Shown here: positions 6,509-11,395 of the stretch, in pieces
Layout: every line of letters starts with the position of its first letter
How positions within the stretch are numbered: position 1 is the stretch's first letter
Assembly (NCBI GenBank): GCA_016287975.1
Contig: JAEEXV010000393.1
Location: 1-11,395 of the forward strand
DNA: 11,395 nt
Reading direction: 5' to 3'
DNA from: Lentisphaeria bacterium
GTDB taxonomy: Bacteria; Verrucomicrobiota; Lentisphaeria; Oligosphaerales; Oligosphaeraceae
Notes under the pieces: generated by a model
Told to the model about the DNA's origin: nothing
The model's input: the letters and a program-made list of their open reading frames with translations, nothing else
The model's database searches: none
Made by a program: the position numbers and the translations under genes

Positions 6509-7891
6509 TTATTTAAAAACGTAGGCCTTGACGTCGAATGGCTTCAGGGTGTCTGAAATGCCCCCATTGCGAATGGGAACGCTCTTGCCCGCAATGCGTT
6601 CCATCGCAGTCTCCGGCAGATTGTCCAGACGGATTTGAAATGTGACATCGACCGTATCGTATGTATTGTTGACTGCCAGAAGCAGATATTCCCCCTTGCC
6701 GTTTTTACGGAGGCAATGCGCAACGTCTGGCACAGGCGTCTTGATGGCAACCAAAGAGTCGTCTTCCATGCCTTCGACCATTCGGACGCGTTCGGGGAAA
6801 ATCTGAAGGTATGAATGCGTGCTTTCATCTCTAGTGCTGCTGACTTTCTCATCATGCCATTCGCCCAGAAAGAACGGGCTCAAGGATGAAATCTCCTTCA
6901 TGACTGGATAGATGACATTCTTCCTGTAATCGGCGCTGCAGCGGTTCAGCCGCCATCCGCAAATGCCCATGACGCCTTGTGTGATCGGCGCGAAACAGAC
7001 GTAGCGTTCTTCCTCCTTCGTCAGAATGCGGCTGTCCCAACTGAACACGTCATACATGGGTGGCATGTAGATGGCGCTGCGCCCGCCTCCTGCCTCGCGG
7101 GCCGCGCTCACCGCACACCGCGCATCATGGACGACACGGAACAGAGGCCCCTTGAACGGCTTGCAATCGCGCCCGCCGGTCGGATACTCGTTGGCGATGA
7201 CGACGTCATACAAGGCCCTCGCCTCTCGGTATGTGCCATACCATGCCAGAATGGGCATAAGTAGCGCATTGGGATGGTGTTTCCGCACCAAATCGAAGAA
7301 GGGGCCCAGTTGTTTCTGGATTTCCTTGACCAGGCCGCCTTCCTTGGAGCGCTGCCATTCCGCGGAGAAATTGGCGTTGTACCATCTCCAATAGAAGTTT
7401 TCGGGTTCGTCGACGGTATAGCCAATGACATTAGGATTCCGCGCAAGCACTTTCAGTTCTTCAACAAGCGTGTCGTAGCGTCGTTGCAGTTCAGCGCCGC
7501 TGGTGGGCGTATGGAATTTTGCTCCGGGCTTGAGCTCCATCAGCATCAGGCCCGAAATGCCGACCATCAGCGCCAAGTCCCGCGCGCGCGGATTCTTCGC
7601 CAGCAGCTCCGCCCGTCGCTGCATCAGAGGCTGATGCCATCGATACTGCGGATGCTCCTTCAGCGCCAAATCCCCGAGGATGCCGAAATTGCCGCCGGCC
7701 TCCAGAAAACCCTGGTCGATCTCCACATTCCCCGTAAGATTGTTCCAGCAGTCATAGCATCCCACCGGAAAAAAGGGCTTGCCATGGAACATGACGGGCG
7801 GCAGCGGAGTGGCCTTTTTGGCGGGAGCCGCCTCCGCGAACAGTGGCAACAACGCAAAAAGACATACGAGAACCGCGTTATTTTTCGGCAT
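6509..7891 (-). CDS. Secreted TIM-barrel glycosidase-like protein
   Basis: The ATG at 7891 gives 460 residues, preceded by a weak AGGA 6 bases upstream. An in-frame TTG two codons earlier is less likely. Residues 1-22 are a signal peptide with a probable AEA-AP cleavage site. The mature protein starts PVMFHGKPFFPVGCY (32-46), the type of opening strand seen in GH-A clan barrels. NPNVIGYTVDEPE (152-164) places an acid at the end of a barrel strand where the proton donor lies in this clan. IANEYP (232-237) and YMPPMYDVFSW (275-285) fit later strands, and GICGWRLN (309-316) fits the last. The C-terminal 100 residues look like a beta-sandwich (YLLLAVNNTYDTVDVTF). No GH number can be assigned from sequence reading, and catalytic activity is inferred only. 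It lies 66 bp downstream of the prepilin gene, probably in one operon. Confidence 0.75.
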   Translation of the reverse strand: MPKNNAVLVCLFALLPLFAEAAPAKKATPLPPVMFHGKPFFPVGCYDCWNNLTGNVEIDQGFLEAGGNFGILGDLALKEHPQYRWHQPLMQRRAELLAKNPRARDLALMVGISGLMLMELKPGAKFHTPTSGAELQRRYDTLVEELKVLARNPNVIGYTVDEPENFYWRWYNANFSAEWQRSKEGGLVKEIQKQLGPFFDLVRKHHPNALLMPILAWYGTYREARALYDVVIANEYPTGGRDCKPFKGPLFRVVHDARCAVSAAREAGGGRSAIYMPPMYDVFSWDSRILTKEEERYVCFAPITQGVMGICGWRLNRCSADYRKNVIYPVMKEISSLSPFFLGEWHDEKVSSTRDESTHSYLQIFPERVRMVEGMEDDSLVAIKTPVPDVAHCLRKNGKGEYLLLAVNNTYDTVDVTFQIRLDNLPETAMERIAGKSVPIRNGGISDTLKPFDVKAYVFK

Positions 7892-7926
7892 GGCCAATCC
7901 TATTATGATGAGATTCCAGTCCTATG

Positions 7927-7951
7927 AGGCGAATCACGCAATGACTCGCCT
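7927..7951 (-). other. Intercistronic stem-loop between prepilin and glycosidase genes
   Basis: On the minus strand, AGGCGAGTCA and TGATTCGCCT pair over 10 bp (one G-U) around a TTGCG loop. It starts 6 bp after the prepilin stop. There is no U-tract, so it is more likely an mRNA-stability or processing hairpin that sets different levels of the two products than a full terminator. Confidence 0.5.
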
Positions 7952-7957
7952 GCAAGC

Positions 7958-8650
7958 TCATTTGTCGCCCCAGAAAGTCAAGCTGAACCGCCAGTTGCTC
8001 GCCCCGGCGATGACCTGGTTTGTATTCTTGGTGTTTACCCAGCCGCCCAGATGCGCCACATTGCATCCTCCGCTGTGGTTGAAGGGCTGGTTGAAGGCGG
8101 TATACGTCGAAAACGGGCTGTCGATCAGAATCGCCATGGATGGATCGCAGGTGTCCTTGTAGTTTTCGTACTCAGCGCCACTGGTGGGGAGGAAATTGCC
8201 GTTGACAATGTTGCCGTTTATGCGGACGACGGCATAATACGAGATGATGCCAGTCGCAGGCTTCCAGATCTGGCGGTCGCTGGGGCACTTCAGGATCCCC
8301 TTGACGGAGTTGGCCGCCTCGGTCAAATCGGCCGTCCAGTAGCCGTCGAAGCCCGCTGGCGGCTGTACGCCGAAATACCCGAACTGCAAAAGCAGGCCTG
8401 GCGCGCGTTTGCTGATGCCGTTTTGAATCGAGCCATTGCCTGCTTTGTCGTATGTGGTATGGGCCAAGTAGCCATTATGATCCGACGCATACATCAGGCT
8501 GCAGGTGGTGTATGTCTTCATCTGATTCACGCAACTGATGTTGCGAGCCTTTTCGCGCGCCTTGCTCAAGGCGGGCAAAAGCATGGATGCCAGAATGGCA
8601 ATGATGGCGATGACGACCAGCAGTTCGATCAGGGTGAAAGTCTTTTTCAT
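7958..8650 (-). CDS. Prepilin-type N-terminal protein (pseudopilin-like, H-X9-DG type)
   Basis: The ATG at 8650 gives 230 residues, with AAGGAG 7-8 bases upstream. A frame extension to 8689 runs through the leader hairpin and is rejected. The N-terminus [20 protein letters not shown] is a class III prepilin signal, cut by a PilD-type peptidase before F5. E9 is the +5 glutamate, but the usual -1 glycine is threonine. [14 protein letters not shown] (23-36) follows as in the large Lentisphaerota/Planctomycetota families. The body contains YASDHNGYL (54-62) and CPSD (122-125). The C-terminal box reads H192-X9-G-G, where the family has H-X9-D-G, so the aspartate is missing. It is anchored in the inner membrane with a periplasmic C-terminal domain. 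The role of these proteins beside sugar-enzyme genes is unknown. It is the first gene of a likely operon divergent from araC. Confidence 0.93.
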   Translation of the reverse strand: MKKTFTLIELLVVIAIIAILASMLLPALSKAREKARNISCVNQMKTYTTCSLMYASDHNGYLAHTTYDKAGNGSIQNGISKRAPGLLLQFGYFGVQPPAGFDGYWTADLTEAANSVKGILKCPSDRQIWKPATGIISYYAVVRINGNIVNGNFLPTSGAEYENYKDTCDPSMAILIDSPFSTYTAFNQPFNHSGGCNVAHLGGWVNTKNTNQVIAGASNWRFSLTFWGDK

Positions 8651-8671
8651 TTTGCTTCTCCTTGCCTTTTC

Positions 8672-8706
8672 TTTTTCCGCCGGCTCCAATTACCCAGGCG
8701 GAAAAA
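8672..8706 (-). promoter_or_regulatory. Leader hairpin upstream of the prepilin ribosome site
   Basis: TTTTTCCGCC and GGCGGAAAAA form a perfect 10-bp stem around a 15-base loop. It ends 8 bases before the AAGGAG of the prepilin gene. On the mRNA the A-side faces the ribosome site, so it is not a terminator. It could stabilise the transcript or gate translation. Confidence 0.6.
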
Positions 8707-8832
8707 TGAGTGGATGAGGTGATTTCAAAACCCGTTAGCGCGAAAAAAGCCAGAGCGAACATGGTAGGACTTGTCGCTCCAAACCAGAAGCCTGGCATGT
8801 CTGCCCGGCCTTGGACTGGAGCCGCATCCTGA

Positions 8833-8846
8833 ATAGTAACTACTAT
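8833..8846. promoter_or_regulatory. Perfect 14-bp palindrome ATAGTA-AC-TACTAT at the promoter
   Basis: A 6-2-6 inverted repeat that overlaps the candidate -10 and start site of the prepilin operon. The position fits an operator. The binding protein is unknown. Confidence 0.45.
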
Positions 8847-8869
8847 ATCGCGTGGATATGGGCGCGCAA
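8842..8869 (-). promoter_or_regulatory. Candidate promoter of the prepilin operon
   Basis: On the minus strand, TTGCGC (8869-8864) and TATAGT (8847-8842) are 16 bp apart. The -35 is weak, as expected for an activator-dependent promoter. The predicted start near 8835 leaves a leader of about 185 bases. Confidence 0.4.
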
Positions 8870-8894
8870 TTGACGAAAAGTATTATTCATTGAC
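8869..8894. promoter_or_regulatory. ATTGAC direct repeats, 20-bp phased
   Basis: ATTGAC occurs at 8869-8874 and 8889-8894, two helical turns apart and just upstream of (and touching) the candidate -35 of the prepilin operon. This is the layout expected for a dimeric AraC-family activator. Assignment to the neighbouring AraC protein is inference. Confidence 0.4.
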
Positions 8895-8961
8895 CGAGCG
8901 GATTACGTTGTCCGCCTGGTGTTGCGGCTTATGCCGGTAGGCCTGCAGGTTCCCCATTTGG

Positions 8962-8978
8962 ATGCTACAGTATGCTAC
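8962..8978. promoter_or_regulatory. ATGCTAC direct repeats, 10-bp phased
   Basis: ATGCTAC occurs at 8962-8968 and 8972-8978, one helical turn apart, 75-91 bp before the araC-type start codon. It could be an autoregulatory site. Confidence 0.35.
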
Positions 8979-9052
8979 CGTTCAAGGCGGACAGGCCGGG
9001 ACGATGCCGCGCCTGGCTGTTTTCCGCGTTGACGAGTTGTGGGAGTCCCTCC

Positions 9053-9829
9053 ATGTCCATTCCTGAACGTACGCCCTCGCGCCACCTAATCAAGGTCCAC
9101 CACTTCTACTGTCCGGAGAACCGGACGGCGATTCGTCCATTGACCATACCCGCGGGGAACAATTATATCGAGATTATCACGTCCGGGGTGGTCTATTTTA
9201 CCAGCAATGGCGTGCGGCGGAAATACACGGCGGGGGCGATGTTCTGGCATATCGGCGGGGAGGAGACGATCCACGAGACGGAGCCGAGGAATCCCTACCG
9301 GTGCTATGCCTTTCATCTGGCGGGGTATGAGCCTACGCGGCAAGTCCCGCGCGTAACCAGTTGGCTGCCGCTGGACCAGGTCAAGGCCTTCGGGCAGGAA
9401 TGCCTGGAGGCGTTCCACAATAGCGCCACCAAGCAAGTCCATCTGGCGGATTATGTCTATGCGACGCTTTTCTATCGCGCCATCGCTCCGCAGGCCTCCG
9501 CCATCCTGCATCCCAGAAAACTGACCGACGCCCAGGAATTCATCAATAGCAACATCCAGAAGGACCTGCCTCTGCATGAAATCGCCGCCTATGTCTCGAT
9601 CAGCAAGCCGTATCTGTTTGCACTATTCCGGGAATATCTGCACTGTAGCCCCCACCAGTATATCCTGAACCAGCGGATCAACCGCGCCAAGGCGCTGCTT
9701 TGCGGCGAGCAACTCCCCATCAAAATGATCGCCTCCATGAGCGGCTTCAACCATCTGGAGGTCTTCTACCGGCAGTTCCACAAGGCCACCGGCATCACCC
9801 CCGCGGAATACCGCGACAAGTATGTCTGA
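9053..9829 (+). CDS. AraC-family transcriptional regulator
   Basis: The ATG at 9053 gives 258 residues, with GGGAG 7 bases upstream. An upstream ATG at 8972 falls inside the phased repeats and lacks a ribosome site. Residues about 10-100 form a cupin-like sensor domain (IPAGNNYIEIITSGVVYF, 32-49; GAMFWHIGGEETIHETE, 61-77). Residues about 156-258 are the double helix-turn-helix: LPLHEIAAYVSISKPYLFAL (172-191) as the first, PIKMIASMSGFNHLEVFYRQ (222-241) as the second, with the family ending F-KATGITPAEYR (242-254). It probably activates the divergent prepilin-glycosidase-esterase genes in response to a sugar. The ligand cannot be read. It ends 15 bp from the stop of the convergent peptidase gene. 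Confidence 0.95.
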   Translation: MSIPERTPSRHLIKVHHFYCPENRTAIRPLTIPAGNNYIEIITSGVVYFTSNGVRRKYTAGAMFWHIGGEETIHETEPRNPYRCYAFHLAGYEPTRQVPRVTSWLPLDQVKAFGQECLEAFHNSATKQVHLADYVYATLFYRAIAPQASAILHPRKLTDAQEFINSNIQKDLPLHEIAAYVSISKPYLFALFREYLHCSPHQYILNQRINRAKALLCGEQLPIKMIASMSGFNHLEVFYRQFHKATGITPAEYRDKYV

Positions 9830-9844
9830 GGCCGCCACGCGTAT

Positions 9845-11251
9845 TCACCGCACGCCGGCGCAGATGTCGCCGGGGGCGGGGGAGTACTTGGCACAGGCCT
9901 TGCGGGCGGCGGGGGAGAGGGGGATCTTCCAGGCGGCGAAGACGGCGCCGATGTCGGCGTTGACCTGGCGGGAGAAGCGGACGGCCCATTGGTCGCGCCT
10001 GGCGTCGTCGTCCTGCGGGCGTTCGCGCGGGGGGAGGCGCCGGTATTCGCGGAACATGCGCTCGAAGGGCGTCCAGCCGTAGTGGTCGTGGAGGCGCACG
10101 AAGAGTTCGAGGGCGAGGAAGGGCTCGCGCTTCCACTCGTCGAAGGTCTGGCCGTTGCGCTTCCAGCGCGCGATGAGTTCGCGGCCCTTCTGGCGGGTCG
10201 TCCGACTTTTGCGTGGGGGGATGCCGCACAGTTTGTCAAGGACATAGAGGGTGAAGAAGTTGACGGTGACCTCGCCGGTGCCGTCAAAGGTCCAGTCTGG
10301 GTTCTGGTGGTTGTGCCCCATCTCATGGAAGAAGCCCCAGTCGCCCTCGGCGCGCAAATGCTTGACGTCGACCAGTTGCGGCGCGGTGGAGACCGGCACC
10401 ATCAGCGGATAGCCGGAGTGCATGTAGCCCGCGCAGAGCTGCACGTCGCAGCAGTAGCGCTCGGGCGCGGGGCGCGCCATGGGCAAGTCCGCGAGGCGGG
10501 CGTCGAGGTCCGCGACGCCGTCCCAGAACTTCGCCAGCGCCAGCGGGTCCTTTACCTGCGCGAGCGCGGCCCTGGGCACCGTCAGGATGACCCGTGCGCC
10601 CTGGATTTCGCCTTGCGGCGCCTGGCATTCGGCGAGCATCCGCCGCCAGTCGCGCGGCGAATCGCGTCCCGCGACAAACCAGACGGCTGGGCAGGCGTTG
10701 CGGATGGCGACCTGGATCCGTCCGCTGCGCCCTGGCGGCACGACGAGATAGACGAGGCCGCCAAACGGGCTGCTGACGGTGGTCTCGGGCTTCTCCAGCG
10801 GGACCTCGACGTCCACGCGCGGCATGCGCCACCATTCGCCGAGGCGCAGGAGGTTGCACGAGGTGGTGCCGATGCGCAGCCGCAGCCCCCGCACGCCTGG
10901 CGGGATGACGACGGTCACCGGCTCGCCCGCGGCCGCGAAGAGCCCGGTGCTGTGCCAGCGCGGCACGCCGAGGTCGATGGGGAGGATGCGTTCGGCGATG
11001 CGGCGGCTTCCGCGTGGCGGGACGCCCGGATAGACCGCCGCCCCGGGATGCGCGCGCCAGGCTTTGAGCGGGCTCTTCTGCCACACTTGCGTGAAGGCCT
11101 CGGCGTCGTCGCGCTCCCGCCCGCACTCGCCTGCCTTCCACGGATGCTCCGGAGTGGGGAAGTCGCCGCCTTGGCGCGTCCGCGCTGACAATGCGGCGGC
11201 GAGCGCGAGAAGCAGCGGCAGCAGACGGAACATGGCGCGTCGCGGGGTCAT
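9845..11251 (-). CDS. Secreted M60-like zinc metallopeptidase
   Basis: A 468-residue protein. The ATG at 11251 has AGGAG 5 bases upstream and overlaps the stop of the previous gene (ATGA), implying translational coupling. Residues 1-23 are a signal peptide (FRLLPLLLALAAALSA). STGLFAAAGEPVTVVIP (101-117) is the beta-rich opening of the M60/enhancin domain. GYPLMVP (280-286) follows, then the gluzincin site HEMGHNHQ (309-316) with zinc ligands H309 and H313, catalytic E310, and E327 in GTGE as the third ligand, which fits HExxH-X(8-28)-E. M60 peptidases of gut bacteria cut O-glycosylated proteins such as mucins; that substrate is inferred here. It is C-terminally complete with no extra carbohydrate-binding module visible. 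Extremely GC-rich, unlike the neighbouring 2800-9800 block. Confidence 0.9.
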   Translation of the reverse strand: MTPRRAMFRLLPLLLALAAALSARTRQGGDFPTPEHPWKAGECGRERDDAEAFTQVWQKSPLKAWRAHPGAAVYPGVPPRGSRRIAERILPIDLGVPRWHSTGLFAAAGEPVTVVIPPGVRGLRLRIGTTSCNLLRLGEWWRMPRVDVEVPLEKPETTVSSPFGGLVYLVVPPGRSGRIQVAIRNACPAVWFVAGRDSPRDWRRMLAECQAPQGEIQGARVILTVPRAALAQVKDPLALAKFWDGVADLDARLADLPMARPAPERYCCDVQLCAGYMHSGYPLMVPVSTAPQLVDVKHLRAEGDWGFFHEMGHNHQNPDWTFDGTGEVTVNFFTLYVLDKLCGIPPRKSRTTRQKGRELIARWKRNGQTFDEWKREPFLALELFVRLHDHYGWTPFERMFREYRRLPPRERPQDDDARRDQWAVRFSRQVNADIGAVFAAWKIPLSPAARKACAKYSPAPGDICAGVR

Positions 11252-11395
11252 GGCTTCTCCTGGGCTGGCTTCGACGACTCCATGGCAAAGGTCGGGAAGA
11301 CGATTCGGTCTTCCACTAGGCCGAAGACAATGAATGTCATGTCGCTTCTGGCTCCCTCCCTGGAGTTTGGATAAAAGACGTAGATTCGGCTGTGC
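11248..11395 (-). CDS. 3' end of an unrecognised gene, coupled to the M60 peptidase
   Basis: The last 48 codons of a minus-strand gene that begins beyond the right edge. The readable end is HSRIYVFYPNSREGARSDM, then TFIVFGLVEDRIVFPTF, ending SSKPAQEKP and TGA at 11250-11248. The alternating hydrophobic pattern looks like a beta-strand-rich protein end, and the frame is open to the window edge. Its stop overlaps the ATG of the peptidase gene by four bases, and the peptidase ribosome site lies inside it, so the two are very likely one operon. I do not recognise the family. Confidence 0.7.
   Translation of the reverse strand, partial: HSRIYVFYPNSREGARSDMTFIVFGLVEDRIVFPTFAMESSKPAQEKP

Larger units (their letters stand above)
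8651..9052. other. 402-bp divergent control region between prepilin and araC genes
   Basis: No credible gene is seen. It contains a leader hairpin (8672-8706), a candidate minus promoter with a palindrome (8833-8869) and two pairs of helically phased direct repeats (8869-8894 and 8962-8978), described separately. The araC-side promoter is not clear; TTGTCC-16 bp-TATGCC near 8909-8936 is only a weak possibility. Confidence 0.7.

Noticed and set aside
7274..7927. Plus-strand frame of 217 codons opposite the glycosidase-like gene
   Set aside because: Antisense shadow of a gene with signal peptide and recognisable barrel motifs; no start signal of its own.
9989..11188. Long plus-strand frame opposite the M60 peptidase (399 codons)
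   Set aside because: Same GC-driven antisense artefact; the minus strand carries a complete HExxH peptidase with a signal peptide and ribosome site.

Overview
The window looks like a chromosomal segment from a member of the PVC superphylum, most likely Lentisphaerota (Victivallales-like) or a close Verrucomicrobiota/Kiritimatiellota relative. This rests on family resemblance recalled from memory, not on a search. The strongest clues are a prepilin-type N-terminal protein with the [14 protein letters not shown] signature typical of these genomes, its position next to secreted sugar-cleaving enzymes and a divergent AraC regulator, and GC-rich palindromic repeat modules. Base composition is uneven: about 1-2700 and 9830-11395 are very GC-rich, while 2800-9800 is visibly lower in GC.

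Left part (1-2774). A composite repeat region (1-380) holds 52-bp palindromic modules separated by runs of a 9-bp unit, with 20 units in the main run. Next comes a small unrecognised gene with a His/Cys/Asp-rich tail (390-743, minus), then a strong intrinsic terminator, then GTP-dependent phosphoenolpyruvate carboxykinase (pckG, 826-2631, minus).

Middle part (2741-6410). A minus-strand terminator follows a secreted beta-helix, GH28-like protein (2800-4128, minus). On the plus strand are a broken copy and an intact copy of a RhuM-family gene. The intact one (4611-5531) is fused to a C-terminal PLD-like domain, and the two share an almost identical 5' end. A 234-bp gap (5532-5765) carries a dense cluster of tandem and inverted repeats. 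It is followed by a cytoplasmic SGNH-hydrolase/esterase (5766-6410, minus).

Right part (6411-11395). A secreted TIM-barrel glycosidase-like protein (6509-7891, minus) lies downstream of the prepilin-like protein (7958-8650, minus). Across a 402-bp divergent region from that gene is an AraC-family activator (9053-9829, plus). The order AraC <> prepilin - glycosidase - SGNH esterase reads as a regulated carbohydrate-use cassette, with the GH28-like enzyme nearby. Converging on araC with a 15-bp gap is a secreted M60-like (mucin/glycoprotein-type) metallopeptidase (9845-11251, minus). It is translationally coupled by an ATGA overlap to the 3' end of an unrecognised gene that enters from the right edge.

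A plausible reading is a gut or host-associated glycan degrader. Secreted enzymes and a protease open complex glycans or glycoproteins, an esterase removes acyl groups, AraC senses a product, and PEPCK serves gluconeogenesis. The least conventional items are the composite minisatellite, the repeat cluster at 5635-5742, the tandem RhuM/RhuM-PLD pair and the metal-ligand-rich small protein.
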